The notes below the pieces were generated by a model. That model had not been told where the DNA came from, made no database searches, and was given only the letters and a program-made list of their open reading frames with translations. The translations under genes and the position numbers were made by a program. A stretch of DNA of 52,019 bases from Cypionkella sp. (GTDB lineage Bacteria > Pseudomonadota > Alphaproteobacteria > Rhodobacterales > Rhodobacteraceae). This document shows, piece by piece, positions 23,295 to 31,109 of this stretch; within the stretch, counting starts at the first letter, position 1, and every line of letters begins with the position of its first letter. Location: positions 1 to 52,019 of the forward strand of contig JALRIN010000018.1 in NCBI GenBank assembly GCA_023255415.1, in the 5' to 3' direction.

Positions 23295-26060
23295 ATGCCC
23301 GTTGTCGTCGTAGAGTCGCCCGCTAAAGCCAAGACAATCAACAAATATCTTGGATCGAACTATGTCGTTCTGGCATCCTACGGCCATGTGCGCGATCTGC
23401 CGCCAAAAGATGGCTCGGTCGATACCGAACATGAGTTCGAGATGAAATGGGAGGTGGCGGCTGATAGCAAAAAGCATATCAACGCCATCAAAGACGCGCT
23501 GAAAACCGATGACGAGTTGATTCTGGCGACCGACCCTGACCGCGAGGGCGAGGCGATTTCCTGGCATTTGCAAGAGGCGCTGGCCAGCAGCCTGAAGAAG
23601 GGCAAAAAGGTCAGCCGCGTCACCTTTAACGCCATCACCAAAGAGGCGGTGACCGAGGCGATGAAGCATCCGCGTCAGGTTGATCAGCCCTTGGTGGACG
23701 CTTACCTTGCGCGGCGTGCGCTCGATTATCTGGTGGGCTTTACCCTGTCGCCGGTGCTGTGGCGCAAACTGCCCGGCTCTCGGTCTGCCGGCCGCGTGCA
23801 ATCGGTTTGCCTGCGGTTGGTCGTCGAGCGTGAGATGGAGATCGAGGCCTTTCGCGCCCGCGAATTCTGGACCGTTTCGGCGGTTCTGCTGACCCCGCGC
23901 GGCCAAGAATTTACCGCCCGCCTGGTGCAGATGGGCGGCAAGCGTCTGGATAAATTCGACATTGCCACCGCCGCTGCTGCCGAATTGGCAGTGCAGGCGG
24001 TGACCTCGCGCGCGCTGACAGTGCAATCGGTCGAAGCCAAGCCTGCAATGCGCAACCCCTCGCCGCCCTTCATGACCTCGACGCTGCAACAAGAGGCCAG
24101 CCGCAAATATGGCATGGGGGCCAAGGCCTGCATGTCCGCAGCACAGCGGCTTTATGAGGCGGGCCACATCACCTATATGCGGACCGATGGCATCGACATG
24201 GCTCCCGAAGCGGTGACCGCCGCGCGGGCAGCGATTGGCGCGCGTTTTGGCGCAGCCTATGTGCCCGACGCGCCGCGGATTTACAAAAACAAGGCCAAGA
24301 ACGCGCAAGAGGCGCATGAATGTATCCGCCCGACCGATATGACGGCGGGGCCGGATGATCTGCGCTTGACCGAGGCTGACCAGCGCAAATTATACGAGCT
24401 GATCTGGAAGCGGACGCTTGCCAGCCAAATGGCCTCGGCGCGGCTTGAACGCACTTCGGTCGATATTGGCAGTGCGGATGGCCAAGTCGGGCTGCGCGCC
24501 TCGGGTCAGGTGACGCTGTTTGACGGCTTTCTGAAGGTCTATGAAGAGGGCCGCGACGACGAGGATGAAGACGAAGGCAAGCTGCCGCAGATCATGCAAT
24601 CCGAAGCCGTCAGCCCCAAAAAGGGCGGCTTTGAAGCGGCGTTTCAAAAGCAGGCCGAGGCGGTGTCGAAGGACGATTTCGATCTGATCGACGCAGGCGC
24701 GCCGCTGGGGCCGCGCGCGATTGCCTCGGCGGTGATCAGTGCCGATGGCGCGGTTTTGGGCAACCAAAGCCACACCCAGCCACCTGCGCGCTATTCCGAA
24801 GCCACCTTGGTCAAAAAGATGGAAGAACTGGGCATCGGGCGGCCTTCGACCTATGCCAGCGTGCTGACCACGATTGTTGACCGCGAATATGTACGCAAAG
24901 ACAAGAACCGGCTGTTTCCCGAAGACAAAGGCCGCTTGGTCACCGCGTTTTTGACCAATTTCTTCCGCCGCTATGTCGAATATGATTTCACCGCCGATCT
25001 GGAAAGCCAGCTTGACGATGTCTCGGCGGGCGAGCGCGATTACAAGGAAGTCTTGGCGCGGTTCTGGCGCGACTTTTCAGCTGCGATTGCCGAGACAGCC
25101 GATCTGCGCATTGGCGAAGTGCTGACCAAGATCGACGATTTTCTGTCGCCGCATCTTTACCCCTTGCGCGAAGATGGCAGCGATCCGCGGGTCTGCACCA
25201 GCTGCGGCACCGGGCGTTTGCATCTGAAAACCTCGCGCTCGGGCGGGGCTTTCATTGGCTGCGGCAATTATCCGGAATGCCGCTACACCCGTCCGATTTC
25301 GGGCGAAGAGGGGGGCTCGGTCGATGGCCGGATCTTGGGGCTGGATGCCGAGGGCCAAGAAATTTCGCTGCGCGCTGGCCGCTTTGGCCCCTATGTGCAA
25401 AAAGGCGAGGCCAGCGAAGAGGCCCCGAAACCGCCGCGCGCAAGCCTGCCCAAAAGCTGGCCTGCCGAAAGCCTGACGCTGGAGCGGGCGATTGAGCTGT
25501 TAAGCCTGCCGCGCCAGATTGGCCCGCACCCCGATGACGGCGTGATGATCGAAAGCGCGATCGGGCGTTTTGGCCCCTATGTCAAACATGGCAGTGTTTA
25601 CGCAAATATCCCCGATGTCGAAGAGGTCTTTACCATCGGCATGAACCGCGCGGTCGAAGTGCTGGCGCTGAAACTGGCAGGGCGTCGCGGTGGCCCTGCG
25701 GCCGAACCGCTGCGCGAGCTGGGCGAGCATCCGGATGGCGGACCTATTCAGGTGATGCCGGGCAAATACGGGCCTTATGTCAAATGGGCCAAGGTCAATG
25801 CCACGCTGCCCAAAGACATCGCCCCCGAAGCGGTGACGCTGGAAGAGGCTTTGGCGTTGATCGCCGAAAAGGCGGGCAAGTCAGGCGGCAAAAAGAAAGC
25901 GCCTGCCAAGAAGGCCGCGCCGAAAAAAGCCGCCGCCAAGCCTGCGGCTGCGAAAAAGCCTGCGGCGAAAAAGGCCCCTGCCAAGACCGCTGCTGCGAAA
26001 AAACCATCCGCCAAGAAAACCGCAGCGAAGGCCGCCGCTGTCGATGATGTTACGGAATAG
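23295..26060 (+). CDS. topA: DNA topoisomerase I
   Basis: A 921-residue type IA topoisomerase that relaxes negative supercoils. The TOPRIM domain starts MPVVVVESPAKAKTI and contains ATDPDREGEAISWHL. The catalytic tyrosine is in HITYMRTDGIDM. One zinc-ribbon (CTSCG ... CGNYPEC) follows, then repeats with RFGPYVK-type motifs. The last about 65 residues are a Lys/Ala/Pro-rich histone-H1-like tail (AAPKKAAAKPAAAKKP), common in alphaproteobacterial TopA and probably DNA-binding. The ATG at 23295 follows AAGGGA; an upstream start at 23244 is unlikely. Only 3 bases separate its stop from the convergent choV stop. Confidence 0.97.
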   Translation: MPVVVVESPAKAKTINKYLGSNYVVLASYGHVRDLPPKDGSVDTEHEFEMKWEVAADSKKHINAIKDALKTDDELILATDPDREGEAISWHLQEALASSLKKGKKVSRVTFNAITKEAVTEAMKHPRQVDQPLVDAYLARRALDYLVGFTLSPVLWRKLPGSRSAGRVQSVCLRLVVEREMEIEAFRAREFWTVSAVLLTPRGQEFTARLVQMGGKRLDKFDIATAAAAELAVQAVTSRALTVQSVEAKPAMRNPSPPFMTSTLQQEASRKYGMGAKACMSAAQRLYEAGHITYMRTDGIDMAPEAVTAARAAIGARFGAAYVPDAPRIYKNKAKNAQEAHECIRPTDMTAGPDDLRLTEADQRKLYELIWKRTLASQMASARLERTSVDIGSADGQVGLRASGQVTLFDGFLKVYEEGRDDEDEDEGKLPQIMQSEAVSPKKGGFEAAFQKQAEAVSKDDFDLIDAGAPLGPRAIASAVISADGAVLGNQSHTQPPARYSEATLVKKMEELGIGRPSTYASVLTTIVDREYVRKDKNRLFPEDKGRLVTAFLTNFFRRYVEYDFTADLESQLDDVSAGERDYKEVLARFWRDFSAAIAETADLRIGEVLTKIDDFLSPHLYPLREDGSDPRVCTSCGTGRLHLKTSRSGGAFIGCGNYPECRYTRPISGEEGGSVDGRILGLDAEGQEISLRAGRFGPYVQKGEASEEAPKPPRASLPKSWPAESLTLERAIELLSLPRQIGPHPDDGVMIESAIGRFGPYVKHGSVYANIPDVEEVFTIGMNRAVEVLALKLAGRRGGPAAEPLRELGEHPDGGPIQVMPGKYGPYVKWAKVNATLPKDIAPEAVTLEEALALIAEKAGKSGGKKKAPAKKAAPKKAAAKPAAAKKPAAKKAPAKTAAAKKPSAKKTAAKAAAVDDVTE

Positions 26061-26063
26061 GCC

Positions 26064-27083
26064 TTAGCCGCGCGGGTTGATCAGTTTGGCCATCAACCCG
26101 CCGGCATTGACCACGCCGATCGCGGCCCCAGCTTGGGTGACCGTCAGCTCTGGCGCGGTGGCAAGCTGCTCCATCACCGCTTTCACCGGCATTTCGGCGT
26201 CAATCTCTGGCCCTTGGCCCACGCCTTGCTGCATAACATCGCGCGCGGTCAAAACCCCCATCGGGTTCATATGTGCCACGAAATCCGCGACATAGTCGGA
26301 TGACGGATTGGCAATAATCTCGCGCGCGGTGCCGATCTGCACGATGCGCCCGCCCTCCATCAGGGCGATGCGATTGCCGATCTTAAAGGCCTCGTCCAGA
26401 TCATGCGACACAAAGATGATGGTGCGGCGCAGCTTGGCTTGCAGATCCAGCAGCTCGTCTTGCAGCCGCGCCCGGATCAGCGGATCCAGCGCTGAAAATG
26501 GCTCGTCCATCAGCAGGATCGGCGCATCGGTGGCAAAGGCGCGGGCAAGGCCGACGCGTTGCTGCATGCCGCCCGACAGTTCGCCCACCTTGCGCTCGGC
26601 CCATTGTGACAGGTTCACCAGCGCAAGTTGTTCATCCACCTTGGCGCGGCGCGCCTCGGGCGATTGACCGCCCAGTTCTAACCCCAGCCCGACATTGTCG
26701 CGCACCGACCGCCACGGCAGCAGGCCAAAGGCTTGAAACACCATCGCAATGTTTGACAGCCGCAGCCGGCGCAGGGTGGCCGCATCGGCATTGGTGACCG
26801 AGGTCATCTGATCGCCGTCTTTCACCCGCACCTCGCCACGCACCACCGGGTTCAGCGCATTCACCCCGCGCAAAAGCGTCGATTTGCCCGACCCCGACAG
26901 CCCCATCAGCACCAAAATTTCGCCCTCTGCCACTGAAAGGCTGCAATCATGCACGCCCAGGATCTGGCCGGTGCTGGCCTGAATCTCGGACCGGCTTTGG
27001 CCCTGATCCATCAGCGGCAAAGCGCGGTCGGGGTGATCGCCAAAAACAATCGAGACGCGGTCAAATTCAATAGCGTTCATCAC
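26064..27083 (-). CDS. choV: choline ABC transporter ATP-binding protein
   Basis: A 339-residue ATPase of the ProV/OpuA family: Walker A GLSGSGKSTLLRGVNAL, signature ELSGGMQQRVGLARA, Walker B ILLMDEPFSALDPLIR, then a shortened CBS-like tail. The inserted N-terminal stretch (DHPDRALPLMDQGQSRSEI) is typical of the choline-specific ChoV subfamily. It energises ChoW uptake with ChoX. Its start directly follows the choW stop (27083/27084). It converges on topA. Confidence 0.93.
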   Translation of the reverse strand: MMNAIEFDRVSIVFGDHPDRALPLMDQGQSRSEIQASTGQILGVHDCSLSVAEGEILVLMGLSGSGKSTLLRGVNALNPVVRGEVRVKDGDQMTSVTNADAATLRRLRLSNIAMVFQAFGLLPWRSVRDNVGLGLELGGQSPEARRAKVDEQLALVNLSQWAERKVGELSGGMQQRVGLARAFATDAPILLMDEPFSALDPLIRARLQDELLDLQAKLRRTIIFVSHDLDEAFKIGNRIALMEGGRIVQIGTAREIIANPSSDYVADFVAHMNPMGVLTARDVMQQGVGQGPEIDAEMPVKAVMEQLATAPELTVTQAGAAIGVVNAGGLMAKLINPRG

Positions 27084-27914
27084 TTAGCCCTTGCGCTGGA
27101 AGGTTGCGCGCAGGGTGATGGCGATGACCACGATGACCATGCCAGATTCGAAACCCTTAGCGATATTCATGCTTTGCAAGGCGCGCAGCACCGGAATGCC
27201 GACACCATTTGCGCCGACCATGGCTGCAATCACCACCATCGACAGCGACAGCATGATGGTTTGGTTCAGCCCGACCATGATTTGCGGCAAGGCCCAAGGC
27301 AGTTCGACCTTCCACAGCTTTTGGCTGGGGGTGGCGCCAAAGGCGGTTGCGGCCTCTTTCAGCGCAATCGGGGTGGATGAGATGCCAAGTTCGGTCAGCC
27401 TGATCGGGGCGGGCAGCACAAAGATCACGGTGGCGACAAGGCCCGGCACCATGCCAAGCCCAAAAAACACAACCGCCGGAATAAGATAGACCATGGTCGG
27501 CAGGGTTTGCATCAGATCAAGCACCGGGGCCAGCGCTTCGTTCAGGCGCGGGCGATGCGCGCAGGCAATGCCTATTGGCACGCCCAAAGCCATGCAAACC
27601 GCACAGGCCGAGACGATCAGCGTCAGGCTTTCCGTGGTTTCTTTCCAATAGCCTTGGTTGATGATGAACAAGAACCCAAGCCCAACCCCGATCACGGTTT
27701 TCCAGTTGCGCTGCATGGCCCAGGCGATGGCCATAAACACCGCAATGATCACCAAAGGATTGGGGGTTTGCAGCAGCCACAAAAACCCCTCGATCAGCCA
27801 TTCAAGCGCCTTGGCAAGCGCGTTAAAGGCCCAGACCAGATTGACTTTCATCCAAAGAAAGATCGTATTCGCCCATGCTCCGATCGGGAGTTTATAGGCC
27901 GTAAGCCAATCCAT
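27084..27914 (-). CDS. choW: choline ABC transporter permease
   Basis: A 276-residue ProW-like permease with about six to seven helices. The cytoplasmic EAA loop appears as ELGISSTPIALKEAATAFGA, the site of ATPase contact. It forms the membrane channel of the ChoXWV system. It lies between choX (58 bases upstream, with a hairpin in between) and choV (abutting). Substrate assignment rests on the ChoX-like partner and the divergent bet genes. Confidence 0.93.
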   Translation of the reverse strand: MDWLTAYKLPIGAWANTIFLWMKVNLVWAFNALAKALEWLIEGFLWLLQTPNPLVIIAVFMAIAWAMQRNWKTVIGVGLGFLFIINQGYWKETTESLTLIVSACAVCMALGVPIGIACAHRPRLNEALAPVLDLMQTLPTMVYLIPAVVFFGLGMVPGLVATVIFVLPAPIRLTELGISSTPIALKEAATAFGATPSQKLWKVELPWALPQIMVGLNQTIMLSLSMVVIAAMVGANGVGIPVLRALQSMNIAKGFESGMVIVVIAITLRATFQRKG

Positions 27915-27935
27915 GTGGTGCCCCTTTTAGACAAG

Positions 27936-27963
27936 AAAAGGCCCCGAAGATGGCTTCGGGGCC
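27936..27963 (-). terminator. attenuating terminator between choX and choW
   Basis: A perfect 9-bp stem GGCCCCGAA (27940-27948) / TTCGGGGCC (27955-27963) with a six-base loop is followed on the minus strand by TTTTC. Inside the choX-choW-choV operon it should end part of the transcripts after choX, giving excess binding protein over the membrane components. Confidence 0.75.
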
Positions 27964-27971
27964 CTGTTGGT

Positions 27972-28907
27972 TTATTTCAAGGCAGCGCTGACAGCCGCCA
28001 TGGCATCGCCACCGTCTTTGGTGGTGACACCGTCCAGCCATGGGCCAAGCACGTCGCTATGCGCGGCCAGCCAAGCCTTGGCGGCAGCCTTTGGATCCGC
28101 ACCATCGTTCAGGATCGCGCCCATGATCTCGTTTTCCATTGCCAGCGTAAAGCTGAGGTTGGACAACAGCTTGCCCGTATTGGCGCATTCAGACACATAT
28201 CCCGCACGGGTGTTGGTGAACACGGTCGCACCGCCCAGATTTGGGCCAAAGAAATCATCTCCGCCTGTCAGATAGCTCATCTGAAACTTAGCGTTCATCG
28301 GGTGGGGTTCCCAGCCAAGGAAAACAATCGCCTCGCCTGCGTTATCGGCGCGCTCAACCTGCGCGAGCATGCCTTGCTCCGAGCTTTCGACAATGTCGAT
28401 GCCTGCGTCTTTCAGGCCAAAGGCGTTTTGGTCGATCATATCAAGGATTAGCTTGTTGCCGTCATTGCCGGCCTCGATGCCGTAAACCTTGCCGCCCAAA
28501 TCGGCCGCATGGGCTGCGATATCTGCGAAATCTTTGATGCCCAGTTCGGCACCCTTGGCATTGGTCGCAAGGGTATATTTCGCCCCCTCAAGGTTGGCGC
28601 GCACGGTGTCAACGGTTTTAGCGTCGCGGTATGGGGCGATATTGCTTTCCATGGTTGGCATCCAATTGCCAAGGAAAACATCGACATCCCCCGAGGCCAT
28701 GCCTTCATAGGTCACCGGCACCGACAGCACTTTGGTTTCGGTCTCATAGCCCAAAGCCTCTAGCACAAGGCTGGTCGCGGCGGTGGTGGCGGTGATGTCG
28801 GTCCAGCCCACATCCGAGAAGGTCACTTTATCGCAGCCAGCAGCAAAGGCGGAACCGGCCATGGCAAAGGTCACGGTAGAAGCAAGAAGCGCAGAACGAA
28901 GGGTCAT
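27972..28907 (-). CDS. choX: choline-binding periplasmic protein
   Basis: A 311-residue periplasmic binding protein (OpuAC/ProX-like). A signal peptide (MTLRSALLASTVTFAMAG, cut after SAFA) precedes the mature part beginning AAGCDKV. The motifs VTFSDVGWTDITAT, VDVFLGNWMPTM and FLGWEPHPMNAKF carry aromatic residues that box quaternary amines in this family. The ATG at 28907 follows AGGGA; an upstream TTG at 28943 is less likely. It is the first gene of choXWV and is divergent from betI. Confidence 0.95.
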   Translation of the reverse strand: MTLRSALLASTVTFAMAGSAFAAGCDKVTFSDVGWTDITATTAATSLVLEALGYETETKVLSVPVTYEGMASGDVDVFLGNWMPTMESNIAPYRDAKTVDTVRANLEGAKYTLATNAKGAELGIKDFADIAAHAADLGGKVYGIEAGNDGNKLILDMIDQNAFGLKDAGIDIVESSEQGMLAQVERADNAGEAIVFLGWEPHPMNAKFQMSYLTGGDDFFGPNLGGATVFTNTRAGYVSECANTGKLLSNLSFTLAMENEIMGAILNDGADPKAAAKAWLAAHSDVLGPWLDGVTTKDGGDAMAAVSAALK

Positions 28908-28927
28908 TTCGGTATCCCTGTTTTTTG

Positions 28928-28947
28928 TTGATTGACGAGTCAATAAA
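28928..28947. promoter_or_regulatory. BetI-like operator between choX and betI
   Basis: TTGATTGACGAGTCAATAAA is an inverted repeat with 8-base arms (TTGATTGA / TCAATAAA, one mismatch) and agrees with the ATTGA...TCAAT core of known BetI sites. It lies 21 bases before the choX ATG and 50 bases before betI, so BetI could control both transcripts in response to choline. Confidence 0.7.
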
Positions 28948-28996
28948 CTTCAAGATAGCTGCAGAAAGCAAGTGTTTTTCCTGAAAAGGCGCAACT

Positions 28997-29578
28997 ATGC
29001 CAAAGCTTGGAATGGAGCCTATCCGAAAGGCGGCCCTCGTCAAAGCCACGATTGCAGAAATCGGGCGGGCGGGGTCTTTGGATGTGACGGTCAGCCAGAT
29101 CGCCAAGCGTGCCGGCATGTCTAGCGCTTTGGCGCACCACTATTTTGGCAGCAAGGAAGAGATGTTTTTGGCCGCGATGCGCAATATCCTGACGCTTTAC
29201 GGCGCCGAGGTGCGCGGCGCGCTTGCGGCGGCACAGGGTCCGCAGGCGCGGCTGGCAGCGATTCTGGCGGCCTCTTTCAGTGCCGGGAATTTCCGCCGCG
29301 AGGCGGTGGGGGCTTGGCTGAACTTTTGGGTCTTGGCCCAGACCGTGCCCGAGGCGAAACGGCTTTTGAAGATATATCAGGGCCGGTTACGCTCGAACCT
29401 GATGGCGGAACTGCGGCCTTTGGCGGGCGCGCGGGCGGGCGGCATTGCCGATGGCTTGGGCGCGTTGATTGACGGGCTTTATCTGCGCGAAGTGTTGAAA
29501 TCGGGCGCGCCTGATCGGGCGGCGGCGGTCAAGACCGCGTTGAATTATTTGAATTCTAAACTGGAAAGGGGGGCGTGA
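28997..29578 (+). CDS. betI: BetI, TetR family choline-sensing repressor
   Basis: A 193-residue TetR-family protein. The HTH (TVSQIAKRAGMSSALAHHYFGSKEEMF, residues about 31-57) and the C-terminal half (FSAGNFRREAVGAWLNFWVLAQ) match BetI, the repressor of betaine synthesis genes that is released by choline. It is the first gene of betI-betB-betA and is divergent from choXWV. Its stop overlaps the betB ATG (TGATG). Confidence 0.95.
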   Translation: MPKLGMEPIRKAALVKATIAEIGRAGSLDVTVSQIAKRAGMSSALAHHYFGSKEEMFLAAMRNILTLYGAEVRGALAAAQGPQARLAAILAASFSAGNFRREAVGAWLNFWVLAQTVPEAKRLLKIYQGRLRSNLMAELRPLAGARAGGIADGLGALIDGLYLREVLKSGAPDRAAAVKTALNYLNSKLERGA

Positions 29579-31029
29579 TGATTGCGCAACCAAAAGCGAG
29601 CCATTTTGTCGATGGCGCCTATATCGAAGATACCGCAGGAGCTGTGATCGAGGTGATCTATCCGGCCACGGGGGCGGTGATCGCGCGGCTTCACGAGGCA
29701 ACCCCTGCGGTGATCGAGGCCGCCTTGGCCAGTGCCGCGCGCGCCCAGACCGCTTGGGCTGCCCTGCGCCCGGTGGAGCGCGCAAGGATCCTGCGGCGGG
29801 CGGCTGACATCATCCGAGACCGCAATCCCGATCTGGCGCGGCTGGAAACCTTGGACACCGGCAAACCGCTGCAGGAAACGCTGGTGGCCGATTGGCCCTC
29901 GGGGGCCGATGCGCTGGAATATTTCGCAGGTCTTGCCCCCACGATCACCGGTCAGACCATCCCCTTGGGGCGCGATTTTGTCTATACCATCCGCGAGGCT
30001 TTGGGAGTTTGCGTCGGCATTGGCGCTTGGAATTACCCCAGCCAGATTGCCTGCTGGAAATCGGCTCCGGCGCTGGCTTTGGGCAATGCCATGGTGTTCA
30101 AACCTTCGGAGGTCACACCGCTTGGCGCCTTGCAACTGGCCGAGATCTATATCGAGGCAGGGCTGCCGGCGGGGCTGTTTAACGTCGTGCAAGGGCGCGG
30201 CGCTGTGGGCGGCAGCCTTGTCACCGATGCGCGCGTGGCCAAAGTTTCACTGACAGGCTCGGTGCCGACGGGGCAAAAGGTCTATGCCGCAGCTGCCGCC
30301 GGGATGCGGCATGTTACGATGGAGCTGGGCGGCAAATCGCCCTTGATCATCTTTGACGATGCCAGCCTAGAGGATGCGGTGGGCGCGGCCATGCTGGCCA
30401 ATTTCTATTCTGCCGGGCAGGTCTGCAGCAATGGCACCCGGGTTTTCGTGCAAAAAGGCATCAAGGCGCGGTTCTTGGCGCGGCTTGCGGAACGGGCGGC
30501 AGCGATTGTGATGGGCGATCCGCTGGATGAGGCCACGCAGATGGGGCCGCTGGTGTCAGAGTTGCAACGCGACAAGGTGATGGCCTATGTGCAGGGTGCC
30601 GTCGCCGAAGGCGCACGGCTGGTCTGCGGCGGCGGGCAGGGCGCGCAGGCTGGGTTGTTCGTAGAGCCCACCGTTTTTGCCGATGTCACCGATAGCATGA
30701 CTTTGGCCCGCGAAGAGGTCTTTGGCCCAGTGATGGCGGTGCTGGATTTTGACGACGAATCCGAGGTGGTGGCCCGGGCCAATGACACGCAATTTGGCCT
30801 TGCCGCGGGGGTGTTTACCGCCGACCTGACGCGGGCGCATCGGGTGATTGCGGCACTGCAAGCCGGCACCTGCTGGATCAACGCCTATAATCTGACGCCG
30901 GTGGAAAGCCCCTTTGGTGGGGTGAAAGCCTCGGGCGTTGGGCGCGAAAACGGCCATGCGGCGGTGGAACATTACAGCCAAATCAAAAGCGTCTATATCG
31001 GTATGGGGCCGGTGGACGCACCTTACTAA
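29578..31029 (+). CDS. betB: betaine aldehyde dehydrogenase
   Basis: A 483-residue NAD(P)+-dependent aldehyde dehydrogenase that oxidises betaine aldehyde to glycine betaine. The motifs GIGAWNYPSQIACWK, TMELGGKSPL with the catalytic Glu, and FYSAGQVCSNGTRVF with the catalytic Cys are BetB-like. It starts at the ATG overlapping the betI stop; a GTG one codon upstream is possible. betA follows after an 80-base gap that contains a long hairpin. Confidence 0.96.
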   Translation: MIAQPKASHFVDGAYIEDTAGAVIEVIYPATGAVIARLHEATPAVIEAALASAARAQTAWAALRPVERARILRRAADIIRDRNPDLARLETLDTGKPLQETLVADWPSGADALEYFAGLAPTITGQTIPLGRDFVYTIREALGVCVGIGAWNYPSQIACWKSAPALALGNAMVFKPSEVTPLGALQLAEIYIEAGLPAGLFNVVQGRGAVGGSLVTDARVAKVSLTGSVPTGQKVYAAAAAGMRHVTMELGGKSPLIIFDDASLEDAVGAAMLANFYSAGQVCSNGTRVFVQKGIKARFLARLAERAAAIVMGDPLDEATQMGPLVSELQRDKVMAYVQGAVAEGARLVCGGGQGAQAGLFVEPTVFADVTDSMTLAREEVFGPVMAVLDFDDESEVVARANDTQFGLAAGVFTADLTRAHRVIAALQAGTCWINAYNLTPVESPFGGVKASGVGRENGHAAVEHYSQIKSVYIGMGPVDAPY

Positions 31030-31030
31030 G

Positions 31031-31077
31031 GCCCCCCAAAGACGCTCCCGCCCGCCCACCCCGCGTCTTTGGGGGGC
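31031..31077 (+). other. 15-bp perfect hairpin between betB and betA
   Basis: The arms GCCCCCCAAAGACGC (31031-31045) and GCGTCTTTGGGGGGC (31063-31077) pair perfectly over 15 bp around a 17-base C-rich loop. It starts two bases after the betB stop. No U-tract follows, so it is more likely an mRNA stability or processing element, or a partial barrier, than a simple terminator. Confidence 0.75.
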
Positions 31078-31109
31078 GGCAGGCGGTGTGAAGGAAAACT
31101 GGAGAGAAG

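Noticed and set aside
23127..24317. 396-codon minus-strand frame opposite topA
   Set aside because: It is antisense to the highly conserved TOPRIM part of TopA, with no motif; a by-product of codon bias.
25860..26052. Repetitive Lys/Ala-rich DNA at the end of topA as a possible tandem repeat or frameshift
   Set aside because: The reading frame is intact and the tail is the known histone-like C-terminus of many alphaproteobacterial TopA proteins.
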